From the NCBI RefSeq assembly GCF_918698155.1, contig NZ_CAKKLX010000035.1:1-51687 (forward strand): 51,687 nt of DNA, given 5' to 3'. The position numbers and the translations under genes were made by a program. Shown here piece after piece: positions 1 through 8,640 of the stretch (positions within the stretch are counted from its first letter, which is position 1; each line of letters starts with the position of its first letter). The DNA is from Roseomonas sp. CECT 9278. GTDB lineage: Bacteria > Pseudomonadota > Alphaproteobacteria > Acetobacterales > Acetobacteraceae. A model generated the notes under the pieces. That model worked only from the letters and a program-made list of their open reading frames with translations. It was not told where the DNA came from and did no database searches.

Positions 1-482
1 GCGGTGGCCGGCGCCGCGGGCACCGACGGCGGCAGGCCCGGCGCATCCCAGGGCACGCGCGGGGCCGCGGTGATCGGCGGCGGGCCGGGCGGGCGCATCG
101 CCATGCTGCGGTCCCCCACCGTGCCGGACGGGCGCATCGGTTCCGGCCGCATCTCGGGGTCGAGCGGATTGCGGCTGCGCTGGCGTTCCTCGGCCAGGGC
201 GGCGGTCAACGCGTCGCGCACGGCAGGGTCCGCCACGGCCGGGCGTGCGGGGATGGTGCCGAGATTGGGGACGGCCTGGTCGGTGCCCGGCGGTGGCTCG
301 CGCCCCTCGAAGGCCGGGCCGGTGATGCGCGAAAACAGGGGGCCGATCGACGACGGCCCCTCCCCCGGGCTGCACCCGGCGGCCAGCAGCACCACGGCCA
401 GCACCAGCGGCCGTGCTTGCCCGGCCCCTGCCCGGCCCCTACCGTGCCCCGGCAAGATCGCGTGGCCCGTCGTCAAGGTCAT
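1..482 (-). CDS. Lipoprotein of unknown function, N-terminal part (runs off the left edge)
   Basis: An open frame on the minus strand starts at ATG 482 and stays open for 160 codons to the window edge, so its stop lies outside. The N-terminus is a lipoprotein signal: a basic, Gly-rich n-region, a hydrophobic stretch (LVLAVVLLAAG) and a lipobox ending in Cys near residue 37. The mature part is rich in Pro, Ala and Arg, with no domain I recognise. It is divergent from phaC, and the 60-90 bp between the two starts must hold both promoters. Function is not assigned. A start closer to the hydrophobic core is possible. Confidence 0.6.
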   Translation of the reverse strand, partial: MTLTTGHAILPGHGRGRAGAGQARPLVLAVVLLAAGCSPGEGPSSIGPLFSRITGPAFEGREPPPGTDQAVPNLGTIPARPAVADPAVRDALTAALAEERQRSRNPLDPEMRPEPMRPSGTVGDRSMAMRPPGPPPITAAPRVPWDAPGLPPSVPAAPAT

Positions 483-571
483 GCCGCCTCTGTTCCCGTC
501 ACGCGGAAGCGGTAACCCGAATCGGCCGGCCCGCGAAGTCAGGCATGCTGTCCCACGGACCGGAACACCCG

Positions 572-2371
572 ATGGCCGAAAAAGAACCCCCGAACCCCGC
601 CTTCCGGCTGCCCGACCCGGCGCTGGTCAGCCGCACGATGGCGGATGTGGCGGAGCGCGGGCAGCGCATCGTCTCGGATTTCCTGAAGCGCCAGGCCGAC
701 GGGTCGCCCGACCCTGATCCGCTGAAGATCGGCCACGCCTTCCTCGAGATGACGACGCGGCTGATGGCCAACCCGGCGCGGCTGGTGCAGGCGCAGCTGG
801 GTTTCTGGCACGACTACCTCACGCTTTGGCAGAACACCGCGCGGCGCATGATGGGCGACGTGCCCGCCCCGGTGATCGCCGAGGACGACAAGGACCGCCG
901 CTTCAAGGACGAGGCCTGGCGCGACCACGAGGTGTTCGACTTCATCCGCCAATCCTACCTGCTGTCCGCGCGCTATTTCCGGTCGGTGGTGGAAGGCACG
1001 GAAGGGCTGGAGCCCAAGACCGCGCAGAAGGTGGATTTCTACACGCGGCAATTCGTCGATGCGATGAGCCCGACCAACTTCCTGATGACCAATCCCGAGG
1101 TGCTGCGCCGCACCGCGGAATCCGGTGGCGAGAACCTGCTGCGCGGCCTGTCGAACCTGCTGAGCGACCTTGAGCGCGGGCGCGGCAAGCTGCGAATCCG
1201 CATGACCGACGACACCAAGTTCAAGGTCGGCGAGAACATCGCGGTCACCCCCGGCAAGGTGGTGTTCCAGAACGACCTGATGCAGCTGATCCAGTACGCG
1301 CCCAGCACCGAGAAGGTGCTCAAGCGCCCGCTGCTGATCATCCCGCCCTGGATCAACAAGTTCTACATCCTGGATTTGCGGCCGAAGAATTCCTTCATCC
1401 GCTGGGCGGTCGAACAGGGGCACACGGTCTTCGTCATCTCCTGGGTCAACCCGGACGAGGCGTTGGGCGAGAAGGGCTTCGACGACTACATGCGCGAAGG
1501 CCCCTATGCCGCGCTGGACGCCATCGAGCAGGCGACCGGCGAGAAGGGTGCCAATGTCATCGGGTATTGCCTGGGCGGCACGCTGCTGGCGTCCACGCTG
1601 GCGCACATGGCGGCGAAGAAAGATACGCGGGTGAAGTCCGCCACCTTCTTCACCACCATGGTGGATTTCGAGGAAGCCGGCGAACTGGGCGTGTTCATCG
1701 ACGAGGAACAGCTCGCCGCGCTCGAGGACAAGATGCAGAAGCTCGGCTACCTCGAGGGCCGGGAGATGGCGACCACCTTCAACATGCTGCGCGCCAACGA
1801 CCTGATCTGGTCCTTCGTGGTCAACAACTACCTGATGGGCCAGGAGCCCTTCCCCTTCGACCTGCTGTACTGGAACGACGATTCCACCCGCATGCCGGCG
1901 AAGATGCACAGCTTCTACCTGCGTCGCATGTACCAGCAGAACGACCTGGTGAAGCCGGGCGGCGTGGACCTGCTCGGCGTCAAGCTGGACCTGCGGAAGG
2001 TCAAGCTGCCGACCTACATACTGAGCACGCGCGAGGACCATATCGCGCCATGGAAATCCACCTATCGCGCCACGCAGCTCTACAAGGGGCCGACGCGCTT
2101 CGTGCTCGCCGCATCCGGGCATATCGCCGGCGTCGCGAACCCGCCCGATGCGGGCAAGTACAGCCATTGGGTGCAGGATGACCTGCCGCCCGACCCCGAT
2201 GACTGGTTCAAGGGCGCGACCGAGCTCGCCGGGTCGTGGTGGCCGGACTGGCATCGCTGGGTCAGCGGGCTGGATCGCACGACCGTGCCCGCGCGAACCC
2301 CGGGCGCAGGCGCGCTGCCGGCGCTGGAGGATGCACCCGGATCCTATGTGAAGGTGATGGCGACGGATTGA
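572..2371 (+). CDS. phaC: Class I poly(3-hydroxyalkanoate) synthase
   Basis: Polymerises (R)-3-hydroxyacyl-CoA into polyhydroxyalkanoate at the granule surface. With the ATG at 572 the product is 599 aa, close to the usual 560-600 aa of class I enzymes. The lipase-like box GYCLGGT places the nucleophile at Cys333. The other triad residues are Asp489 (in REDHIAPW) and His517 (in SGHIAG). The spacing matches Cupriavidus necator PhaC (C319/D480/H508). The N-terminal region and the PPWINKFYILDL segment are typical of the family. No phaA, phaB or phaZ lies beside it. An in-frame ATG at 545 is an alternative start; neither has a strong ribosome binding site. A longer upstream extension of the frame overlaps the divergent lipoprotein and is unlikely to be used. 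Confidence 0.95.
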   Translation: MAEKEPPNPAFRLPDPALVSRTMADVAERGQRIVSDFLKRQADGSPDPDPLKIGHAFLEMTTRLMANPARLVQAQLGFWHDYLTLWQNTARRMMGDVPAPVIAEDDKDRRFKDEAWRDHEVFDFIRQSYLLSARYFRSVVEGTEGLEPKTAQKVDFYTRQFVDAMSPTNFLMTNPEVLRRTAESGGENLLRGLSNLLSDLERGRGKLRIRMTDDTKFKVGENIAVTPGKVVFQNDLMQLIQYAPSTEKVLKRPLLIIPPWINKFYILDLRPKNSFIRWAVEQGHTVFVISWVNPDEALGEKGFDDYMREGPYAALDAIEQATGEKGANVIGYCLGGTLLASTLAHMAAKKDTRVKSATFFTTMVDFEEAGELGVFIDEEQLAALEDKMQKLGYLEGREMATTFNMLRANDLIWSFVVNNYLMGQEPFPFDLLYWNDDSTRMPAKMHSFYLRRMYQQNDLVKPGGVDLLGVKLDLRKVKLPTYILSTREDHIAPWKSTYRATQLYKGPTRFVLAASGHIAGVANPPDAGKYSHWVQDDLPPDPDDWFKGATELAGSWWPDWHRWVSGLDRTTVPARTPGAGALPALEDAPGSYVKVMATD

Positions 2372-2401
2372 CCGCGCGCGCGGCACGGGAGCATCCGCCT
2401 G

Positions 2402-2500
2402 GAGCATGCTGCGTTCGCTCGCGCTCACTTCGCAGGCTCTAGCTTTTGTTTGAGAGCATCGTCACGCGTTCAGATAATTCGATCTGAACGCGATCTGCTC
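2402..2500 (+). repeat. Dispersed ~100-bp palindromic repeat, copy 1
   Basis: This begins GAGCATGCTGCG, continues through TTCGCTCGCGCTCAC and GCAGGCTCTAG, and ends in GCGATCTGCTC. The 3' half holds a perfect hairpin: CGCGTTCAGAT (2465-2475), a 6-nt loop, and ATCTGAACGCG (2482-2492). Near-identical copies lie at 22575-22673 (inverted) and 45228-45328 (same orientation), and a degraded one at 32590-32692. It starts 30 bp after the phaC stop. The hairpin could end or stabilise the phaC transcript, but no T-run follows it. Confidence 0.85.
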
Positions 2501-2560
2501 TGGCCGGCGCCCTGAAAGCCCGGCGCCAGGTGCCTGAATCGGCGGTCGCCGCCGGCCCGC

Positions 2561-3193
2561 CTATTCCCCGAGGCCGAGCCCATCCGTGATCGCCCCCGGT
2601 GCGCCGGCCTGCCACCAGTTCCCCGCCCCCGCCCAGCCACGGTCGAGGTCAAGCCGCCGGACATCGCGTGCCAGCGCCGCGGTCGCCTGTTCCGCCGCCG
2701 GCAGCGGGCCGATCGCGGCCAGGCGGTCGAGCGTCGCCTCGCCGCCTGGTTCGAACAGGCTGGCCGGCAGCGCGGCGGCCGCCCCGGCGCGGTCCCCGGC
2801 ACGCAGCCGCGCCGCCGTGCGCGACAGCGCCTGCACCACCTCCGTGCCCGGCGCGCGCTGCGCGACGCCTAGCGCGGCGCGGGTCTCGTCGCGGGCCGTC
2901 CGCATCGCAAAGCCGATGGATGGCGAGAGCGACGGCCAGGCGCGCCGGTCGGCGACCTCCAGTTCCAGCGCCTCCAGCCGGGCGATCGCCAGCGCGGTCT
3001 CGGCCGGGCGGTCCTGCAGCGCCGTGCCCTGGTTGGCGAAGGCGGCGGCGGTCGCGAAGACCGCGGCGCGCAACGGTGCGCCCGCGCCGGGCGCACCGGC
3101 CAGGATCGCCGGCGGCAGGGTGGCGGGCGTGCGCAATTCCTCGCAGGCGCCGAGCGCGAGGGGGGCGAGCAGGAACATCCGCCGCGTCGTCAT
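2561..3193 (-). CDS. Small lipoprotein of unknown function (second of a pair)
   Basis: A 210-aa protein starting at ATG 3193, which overlaps the stop of the preceding lipoprotein gene by 4 bp (ATGA), so the two are translationally coupled. The N-terminus MTTRRMFLLAPLALGAC has Arg residues, a hydrophobic core and a lipobox ending in Cys17. The mature part is Ala-rich and looks helical, with many Arg/Glu pairs, and no domain I know. A much longer open frame extends upstream through the two neighbouring genes; it is a GC-rich artefact. The gene is last in a leftward run that starts with an acyl-CoA ligase. Lipid anchoring is read from the sequence; function is unknown. Confidence 0.7.
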   Translation of the reverse strand: MTTRRMFLLAPLALGACEELRTPATLPPAILAGAPGAGAPLRAAVFATAAAFANQGTALQDRPAETALAIARLEALELEVADRRAWPSLSPSIGFAMRTARDETRAALGVAQRAPGTEVVQALSRTAARLRAGDRAGAAAALPASLFEPGGEATLDRLAAIGPLPAAEQATAALARDVRRLDLDRGWAGAGNWWQAGAPGAITDGLGLGE

Positions 3194-3768
3194 CGCCACC
3201 TGTCCCGCCCACCCTGGCGCTGGATGCGCCACATCTCGTTCTGCGCCATCGCGGCCGCCCAGGCGGTCCGCGGCAAGGCCGGCAGGGCTGCGAGCCGCGC
3301 GAGGGAGGCCGCCCCACCCGGCATGACCAAGGGTGGCTGCAACGCCGCACCCGCCGCCGCGCCGTCCTGCGCGCCGATGCCCATCCGCACGCGGGTCATG
3401 GCGTCGATCACCGCCTGCGGCTCGGCGGCCTCCGTGATGCCGAGCGCGCCGCGCCATTCCGGCCGTGCCTGCAGGAAGGCGATCTGCACGAGCGGCTGCA
3501 TCTCGGTCCAGCGCTGGTTGGTGCTGAGGTCGATCGCCAGGAACTCGGCCTCGGCGATGGCCTGCGCGGCCTCGGCGGGGCGCCCGGCAAGGCGCTGCGG
3601 GTCGGCGAAGGCATAGGCGGTGTGCAGGATCCCCTGGCGCGCCAGGTCGGCGAAGGGGTTGTTCGGGTCGGCCGGCAGCGCGACGAAGGGCGGCGGCGGG
3701 CGGTTGCAGGCCGACAGGGCGACCAGTGGCAGCAGGCCGGCGGCGCGGCGCGGCAGGGCAAGGGGCAT
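3190..3768 (-). CDS. Small lipoprotein of unknown function (first of a pair)
   Basis: A 192-aa protein. The ATG at 3768 is chosen because a GGAGG box lies about 9 nt upstream and the resulting N-terminus is a clean lipoprotein signal, with lipobox LVALSAC and the lipidated Cys near residue 21. A longer frame begins at 3837 but would bury that signal. The mature protein starts with a Pro-rich linker, then an Ala-rich helical part with several Trp residues near the end. It overlaps the next lipoprotein by 4 bp and lies 65 bp after the PanE-like reductase gene. The two lipoproteins share size and general composition but no obvious motif. No function assigned. Confidence 0.7.
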   Translation of the reverse strand: MPLALPRRAAGLLPLVALSACNRPPPPFVALPADPNNPFADLARQGILHTAYAFADPQRLAGRPAEAAQAIAEAEFLAIDLSTNQRWTEMQPLVQIAFLQARPEWRGALGITEAAEPQAVIDAMTRVRMGIGAQDGAAAGAALQPPLVMPGGAASLARLAALPALPRTAWAAAMAQNEMWRIQRQGGRDRWR

Positions 3769-3833
3769 GGCGGCGTCCTCCCGCCGGTCCATCTGGCGCC
3801 GCGCGGGCGCCGGGGCAATGGCGCGGGTCGGCG

Positions 3834-4811
3834 TCACAGGCAGCCGGCGGCCCGCGCACGGGCGCGCACCAGGGACAGCACGGTGCGGCAGGTCGCCGCC
3901 GGCTCGCCCACCAGGTCGGCCAGTTCGACCACGGCGCCGAGCAGCGCCTCGACCTCCATCGGGCGGCCGCGCTCCAGGTCCTGCAGCATCGAGGTCTTGT
4001 GGGCGCCGACCTCGGCCGCGCCGGCGATACGCTTGTCGACATCGATGGCGAAGCGGATGCCCAGCGCCTCGGCCACGCGCTGGCCTTCGAGCATCATGGC
4101 GCGCGCCACGCCGCGCTGCTCGTCATCGGCGACCAGCACATCCAGCGTCGCGGTGGTCAGCGCCGAGATCGGGTTGAAGGCCAGGTTGCCCCACAGCTTC
4201 ACCCATAATTCGTCGCGGATGCGCGGGCGCACCGGCGCCTTGAAGCCGGCGGCGATCAGCGCCTCGGACAGCTTCTGCGCGCGCGGGGACCGCGACCCGT
4301 CCGGTTCGCCGAGCGAGAAGCGGTCGCCATAGGTGTGCTCGATGATGCCCGGGGCCGGGACCTCGGCCGCCGGATAGACGATGCAGCCGATGGCGCGCGC
4401 GGGCGGCAGCAGGCGGGTGACCACGCCACCGGGGTCGACGCTCTCGACGATCCGCCCGGCATTCGCACCCTCGATGCCGTGGAAGTACCACCAGGGCACG
4501 CCGTTCACCGCGCTGACCACCGCGGTCTCGGGGCCGAGCAGCGGCTGCATCTGCTGCGCCGCGCCGGGCAGCGAATGCGCCTTCAGCGTGACCACCACAT
4601 AATCCTGCACGCCCGCTTCCTCGGCGCTGGCGACGCAGCGCGGGCGGGCCACCACCTCCTGGCCCTCGCTGACCAGGCGCAGCCCATCCGCCTGCATGGC
4701 CGCCAGGTGCGGGCCGCGGGCGATGACGGTGACCTCGGCTTCGCCGCGCAGCGCCAGCTTCGCGGCCATCAGCCCGCCGATGGCGCCGGCGCCGAAGATG
4801 CAGATCCTCAT
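3834..4811 (-). CDS. panE: 2-dehydropantoate 2-reductase family protein (ApbA/PanE)
   Basis: A 325-aa NADPH-dependent ketoacid reductase of the ApbA/PanE family, the enzyme that makes pantoate for CoA synthesis. The N-terminus MRICIFGAGAIGG is the Rossmann nucleotide-binding loop. The C-terminal helical domain carries the family pattern ELWVKLWGNLAFNPISALT, whose Lys is the usual catalytic residue, and HKTSMLQDLERGRPME near residue 275. It starts at ATG 4811, overlapping the VOC gene stop by 4 bp. Many bacteria carry several PanE paralogues acting on other 2-ketoacids. The neighbours (VOC, acyl-CoA ligase) do not indicate pantothenate synthesis, so the specific substrate is uncertain. Confidence 0.85.
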   Translation of the reverse strand: MRICIFGAGAIGGLMAAKLALRGEAEVTVIARGPHLAAMQADGLRLVSEGQEVVARPRCVASAEEAGVQDYVVVTLKAHSLPGAAQQMQPLLGPETAVVSAVNGVPWWYFHGIEGANAGRIVESVDPGGVVTRLLPPARAIGCIVYPAAEVPAPGIIEHTYGDRFSLGEPDGSRSPRAQKLSEALIAAGFKAPVRPRIRDELWVKLWGNLAFNPISALTTATLDVLVADDEQRGVARAMMLEGQRVAEALGIRFAIDVDKRIAGAAEVGAHKTSMLQDLERGRPMEVEALLGAVVELADLVGEPAATCRTVLSLVRARARAAGCL

Positions 4812-5203
4812 GACGCGGTTTCCTTCGGCATCAGCGCCTGGCTGACATAGAGCGTGTGACCCTGGTCGTCGCGCAGCACGATCTCGCGGGTGTTCCAGGG
4901 GCGGTCCACCGGGCCGGCGATGATCGGCACGCCCTGCGCGCGCAGCCGCGCGGCCATGGCGTCCACGTCCTCCACATGAATGTAGAGATGCAGGTGATCC
5001 CCCGCCGCGACGTAGCCGACCGACGGGTCCGGGGCGTCCACGCGCTTGAGGTGGATCTCCGCATCGCCGGCGCAAATGCCCGCGTAGAAATCCTCCCAGC
5101 GGAACGCGAGGGTGAAGCCGAGCACCTCGACATAGAAGCGGATCGACGCCTCGATGTCCGTCGTGCGCAGCTGCGGCGTGATGCCGGTGATGCGCGTGGC
5201 CAT
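4808..5203 (-). CDS. VOC (glyoxalase/bleomycin-resistance fold) family protein
   Basis: A 131-aa single-copy VOC protein with the two beta-alpha-beta-beta-beta modules. The first opens with TPQLRTTDIEASIRFYVEVL. The second contains HLHLYIHVEDVDAMAARLRAQG and closes with LRDDQGHTLYVSQ. The His/Glu positions expected for metal binding are partly present (EIHLKR, HLYIHVED). It starts 1 bp after the acyl-CoA ligase stop and overlaps the PanE-like gene by 4 bp, so these three genes are one transcription unit. The family includes lyases, isomerases and dioxygenases; the reaction here cannot be read from the sequence. Confidence 0.85.
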   Translation of the reverse strand: MATRITGITPQLRTTDIEASIRFYVEVLGFTLAFRWEDFYAGICAGDAEIHLKRVDAPDPSVGYVAAGDHLHLYIHVEDVDAMAARLRAQGVPIIAGPVDRPWNTREIVLRDDQGHTLYVSQALMPKETAS

Positions 5204-5204
5204 G

Positions 5205-6716
5205 CTAGAGCGCCAGGCCCAGCTTCTCGGCGAGGCCGATCCGCATCAGCTTGCCGGTGGCACCCTTCGGGATCTCGGGCAGGAACACGACCTTGCGCGG
5301 CACCTTGAAGTCGGTCAGGTGCTGGGCGGCGAAGTCGCGCAATTCGCGTTCCGTGCAGTCCATGCCCTCGCGCAGCACCACCGCCGCACCCACTTCCTCG
5401 CCCAGCTTGGCGTGCGGAATGGCGAAGGTCAGCGCCTGCGCCACCGCGGGGTGGCCCGACAGCACACCGTCCACCTCCAGCGGGCTGACCTTCTCGCCGC
5501 CGCGATTGATCAGTTCCTTCAGGCGGCCGGTCAGCGTCAGGAAGCCATCCTCGTCGAAGGCGCCCTGGTCGCCGGTGCGGAACCAGCCACTCGTGTAGGC
5601 CTTGGCGTTGGCCTCGGGGTTGGCCTCGTAGCCGGCGGTCACGTTGGGGCCGCGGATCACCACCTCGCCGATCTCGCCTACCGGCAGCAGCGTGCCGTCA
5701 TCGGCCATCACCGCGACCTCGGGGCCGGCCGGCTGGCCGACCGAACCGGGCTTGCGCGGCCCCGCCAGCGGGTTCGAGCACATCTGGTGCGAGGCTTCCG
5801 TCATGCCGTAGCTCTCGACCAGCGGGCAGCCGAACACGGCTTCGAGCTGCTGCATCACCGGGCCGGGCAGCGAGGCGGAGGACGAGCGCAGGAAGCGCAG
5901 CGGCGCGCGGCGGATGATGTCGGCATTGCGCTCGGCGCGCGACAGGATCGCCTGGTGCATGGTCGGCACCGCGGTCACCCAGGTCGGGCGTTCCTCATCC
6001 AGCCAGCGGAAGAAGCGCAGCGCGTCGAAGCCCTGGGTGCAGACCACCGCGCCGCCGGCGCCGACCGAGGCCAGCACGGCGGCCATCAGCCCATGGATAT
6101 GGAACAGCGGCATGATGTTCAGGCACGCATCATCGGCGCCCAGTTCCAGCGTGCGCGCGATGTTGCGGGCCGAGGCACAGACATTCGCCTGGGTCAGCGG
6201 CACGATCTTCGGCCGCGCCGTGGTGCCCGAGGTATGCAGCACCAGCGCGATGTCCTCGGGCCAGGCGAGCCCCGGCTTCTCGGCATTGGCCGGGCTGCCG
6301 CCTTCCAGCGTGAAGTCGCCCGCGGCCTCGCCGGGCACCAGGTCGAGCACCGGGATGGACAGCCGCGCCGCCACCTCGCGCGCGTCGGAGGCCATGCCGT
6401 GCAGCACGACCAGCGCCTTCGCGTTCAGATCGGTCAGGTAGAAGGTGAATTCCTCCGCCCGGTAGGCGGGGTTGAGCGGCGCGGTGGTGGCGCCGGCGCC
6501 GATCGCCAGGAAGGCGGCCGCCATCTCCGGCCCGTTCGGCAGCACGATCGCCACGCGGTCGCCGCGGCCGATGCCCATGCCGTTCAGGGCCCTCACCGTG
6601 CGGGCGCACAGCGCGCGCAGCCCGCCGAAGGTCAGGGAGGCGCGGTCATTGGTCCCGCGGATCGCCGCCGCATCCTCCGCCCCGCCGGCAAGCAGGCGGG
6701 AAATCGTCTCGCTCAT
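5205..6716 (-). CDS. Acyl-CoA synthetase / AMP-dependent ligase (oxalate-CoA-ligase-like)
   Basis: A 503-aa member of the ANL adenylating family that activates a carboxylate as acyl-AMP and then thioesterifies it with CoA. The P-loop-like motif HTSGTTARPK is at residues 161-170. The A5 motif YGMTEA, the hinge motif GWFRTGD and the C-terminal PKGATGKL with the catalytic Lys are all present. The overall pattern resembles the fungal and plant Pcs60/AAE3 oxalyl-CoA synthetases, but the substrate is inferred only. ATG 6716 follows a GAGGGA ribosome binding site; an upstream in-frame TTG at 6722 is less likely. It heads the leftward unit ligase-VOC-PanE-lipoproteins. Confidence 0.88.
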   Translation of the reverse strand: MSETISRLLAGGAEDAAAIRGTNDRASLTFGGLRALCARTVRALNGMGIGRGDRVAIVLPNGPEMAAAFLAIGAGATTAPLNPAYRAEEFTFYLTDLNAKALVVLHGMASDAREVAARLSIPVLDLVPGEAAGDFTLEGGSPANAEKPGLAWPEDIALVLHTSGTTARPKIVPLTQANVCASARNIARTLELGADDACLNIMPLFHIHGLMAAVLASVGAGGAVVCTQGFDALRFFRWLDEERPTWVTAVPTMHQAILSRAERNADIIRRAPLRFLRSSSASLPGPVMQQLEAVFGCPLVESYGMTEASHQMCSNPLAGPRKPGSVGQPAGPEVAVMADDGTLLPVGEIGEVVIRGPNVTAGYEANPEANAKAYTSGWFRTGDQGAFDEDGFLTLTGRLKELINRGGEKVSPLEVDGVLSGHPAVAQALTFAIPHAKLGEEVGAAVVLREGMDCTERELRDFAAQHLTDFKVPRKVVFLPEIPKGATGKLMRIGLAEKLGLAL

Positions 6717-6802
6717 GCGCAATCCCTCGTTCGCGGCGGCGACTATGGGAGAGGCGGGGCCCGGCGTCAGCCCCCAACCCGCAGCCGCGACGCCCCCGCG
6801 GC

Positions 6803-7351
6803 TCAGCCGCCGAGCGAGCGCCGATGGCGTCCCGACAGCTCGACATAATGCCCCGCCGTGCGGTCGAAGCCGGCGCGGCGTTCGACGGTCAGCACCTGGA
6901 CCATCTTGGCCGGGTTGCCCATCCAGAGTTCCATCGCCTTGATCACCTTGCCCGGCGGCAGCACCGACCCGGCGGCGAGCACGCCGCCTTCCTCGATGAT
7001 GGCATCATCCAGCACGGTGGCACCCATGCCCACGAAGGCGCGGTCGTGCAGCGTGCAGGCGTGGATGATCGCCGCGTGGCCCACGGTCACGTCGTTGCCG
7101 ATGGTGGTGCATTGCCGCCCGGCATTCACATGGATGATCGTGCCGTCCTGGATGTTGGTGCCGGTGCCGATGGTGATGGTGTTGGTGTCGCCGCGCAGCA
7201 CGCAGTGGTACCAGACGTTGGACCCCTCCCCGATCGCGACCTGGCCGATCACGGCGGCGGTGGGCGCGACCCAGGCGCCGGGATGCACCGACGGGCGGTG
7301 GCCCTCGAAGACATAGAACGGGGGCAGGGTCGTGGGCTGGTTCGCGTCCAT
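6803..7351 (-). CDS. Gamma-carbonic anhydrase-family hexapeptide protein
   Basis: A 182-aa left-handed beta-helix protein built on hexapeptide repeats (VIGQVAIGEGSNV, TIGTGTNIQDG, TIGNDVTVGHAA). The RGD of VLRGD, the TNIQDG turn and three zinc-ligand histidines, His74, His92 and His97, match the gamma-carbonic anhydrase/YrdA/PaaY group. The start at 7351 gives a normal family length; a longer frame upstream to 7471 has a low-complexity Arg/Ala N-terminus and is rejected. Whether it hydrates CO2 or is an inactive homologue cannot be told. It stands between the ligase operon and argC, with 86 and 181 bp of non-coding DNA on either side. Confidence 0.88.
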   Translation of the reverse strand: MDANQPTTLPPFYVFEGHRPSVHPGAWVAPTAAVIGQVAIGEGSNVWYHCVLRGDTNTITIGTGTNIQDGTIIHVNAGRQCTTIGNDVTVGHAAIIHACTLHDRAFVGMGATVLDDAIIEEGGVLAAGSVLPPGKVIKAMELWMGNPAKMVQVLTVERRAGFDRTAGHYVELSGRHRRSLGG

Positions 7352-7532
7352 GGCGGGTCCTCCGGCGAAGTCCGGCGCAGTTTGCGCCTTCGGGCGAGGC
7401 GGCGGAAGGCCGGGCGCCGCGGTCGCGCCGCAGGCACGCGCCTGCCTGGCTTGCGCGCCACGCCGCGCCATGGCGTGGGCGCGCCGTGCGCCCGGCCCGA
7501 GGCTGCGCCCCGGGCCGAAGACGCCGTTGGCC

Positions 7533-8498
7533 CTATTCCGCCGCGCGGGCCGTCGCCGCCGGCAGGTCGGCCTGCACCGGGATGCCCAGCATCAGCCCCA
7601 GGTTCTGCACGGCCGCGCCCGACGCCCCCTTGCCGAGGTTGTCGAAGCGCGCGACCAGCACCGCCTGGCCCAGCGCCGCGTCCCCATGCACGCGGATCTC
7701 CAGCCCATTGGTGCCATTCAGCGCCTGGGGTTCGATCTTGCCGGAGGGATCGGCCGGCACCACGCGGACGTAGGCGCTGCCGGCGTAGCGTGCCGCGAGC
7801 AGCGCCTCGATCGCGGCCGGCGTCGTCGGCTTCGCCAGCATATCGAGGTGCAGCGGGATGGCGTCGATCATGCCCTGGGCATAGTCGGCCACCGCCGGCA
7901 CGAAGATCGGCCGGCGCGTCAGCAGCGAATACTTCTGCAGTTCCGGCACGTGCTTGTGCTTCAGCGCCAGGCCGTACATCTCGAAGTCGGGCGCGGTGCG
8001 GGCCTCGTACTGCGCGACCATCGCCTTGCCGCCGCCGGTATAGCCCGACACGGCATTGACCGTGACGGGATGGTCGGTCGCCATGATGCCGGCCTCGACC
8101 AGCGGGCGCAGCATCAGGATTGCGCCGGTCGGGTAGCAGCCGGGGTTCGACACACGCATCGCCGCCGCGATCGCCGCCGGCTGGTCGGGTGTCAGTTCCG
8201 GCAGGCCATAGACCCAGTCCGGGTCCACCCGATACGCGGTCGAGGCATCGAGCAGCTTCGGCGCATCGGCGCCGAGCGAGGCGGCCATGGCCGTGCTTTC
8301 CTTCGCCGCGTCGTCGGGCAGACACAGGATCACCAGGTCCACCTCGGCCATCATCTCGCGGCGCGCGCCGGGGTCCTTGCGGCGGTCGGCGTCGATCGAT
8401 CGCAGGGCGACATGCGGGTTGGCCGCCAGCCGCTCGCGGATCTGCAGGCCGGTCGTGCCGGCCTCGCCGTCGATGAACACCTTGGGGGTCTTGGCCAT
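7533..8498 (-). CDS. argC: N-acetyl-gamma-glutamyl-phosphate reductase (short type)
   Basis: The NADPH-dependent third step of arginine synthesis: N-acetylglutamyl phosphate to the semialdehyde. The 321-aa product starts at ATG 8498 with [17 protein letters not shown], the cofactor-binding loop of the short (type 2) ArgC. The catalytic Cys121 lies in SNPGCYPTG. Other conserved blocks are [11 protein letters not shown] and [12 protein letters not shown]. It is transcribed leftward after the ribosomal pair rplM-rpsI, separated from it by 142 bp that contain a hairpin. No other arg genes are in the window. Confidence 0.94.
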   Translation of the reverse strand: MAKTPKVFIDGEAGTTGLQIRERLAANPHVALRSIDADRRKDPGARREMMAEVDLVILCLPDDAAKESTAMAASLGADAPKLLDASTAYRVDPDWVYGLPELTPDQPAAIAAAMRVSNPGCYPTGAILMLRPLVEAGIMATDHPVTVNAVSGYTGGGKAMVAQYEARTAPDFEMYGLALKHKHVPELQKYSLLTRRPIFVPAVADYAQGMIDAIPLHLDMLAKPTTPAAIEALLAARYAGSAYVRVVPADPSGKIEPQALNGTNGLEIRVHGDAALGQAVLVARFDNLGKGASGAAVQNLGLMLGIPVQADLPAATARAAE

Positions 8499-8557
8499 GG
8501 GATATGGACCTCCGTTGCGTAGCGAGTTTGCCGCGAAAAGCGGCCCGGAATGCAATA

Positions 8558-8583
8558 GGGGCGGATCCTCGCGGATCCACCCC
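8558..8583. terminator. Stem-loop between rpsI and argC, terminator-like
   Basis: GGGGCGGATCC and GGATCCACCCC form an 11-bp stem with one mismatch around a TCGC loop, 58 bp past the rpsI stop. The T-run (CTTTT) follows on the plus strand, while rpsI is read on the minus strand, where only TATTGC follows. As a terminator of the ribosomal operon it is therefore imperfect. Confidence 0.45.
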
Positions 8584-8640
8584 CTTTTGCATGACAGTCC
8601 TGCGTCGAAGGACCGGCGCTGCCGCGCCGATCCGCCGGCG

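Noticed and set aside
3834..5075. Longer versions of panE, crtE (to 45052), bchO (to 51146), the P450 (to 30278) and galB (to 25139)
   Set aside because: The extra N-termini overlap upstream genes or operators and are low complexity. The chosen starts have ribosome binding sites, 4-bp overlaps or correct family N-termini.
8558..8583. A rho-independent terminator of an unseen plus-strand gene
   Set aside because: The T-run is on the plus strand, but no plus-strand gene with recognisable features ends there. It is kept only as a weak terminator-like hairpin.
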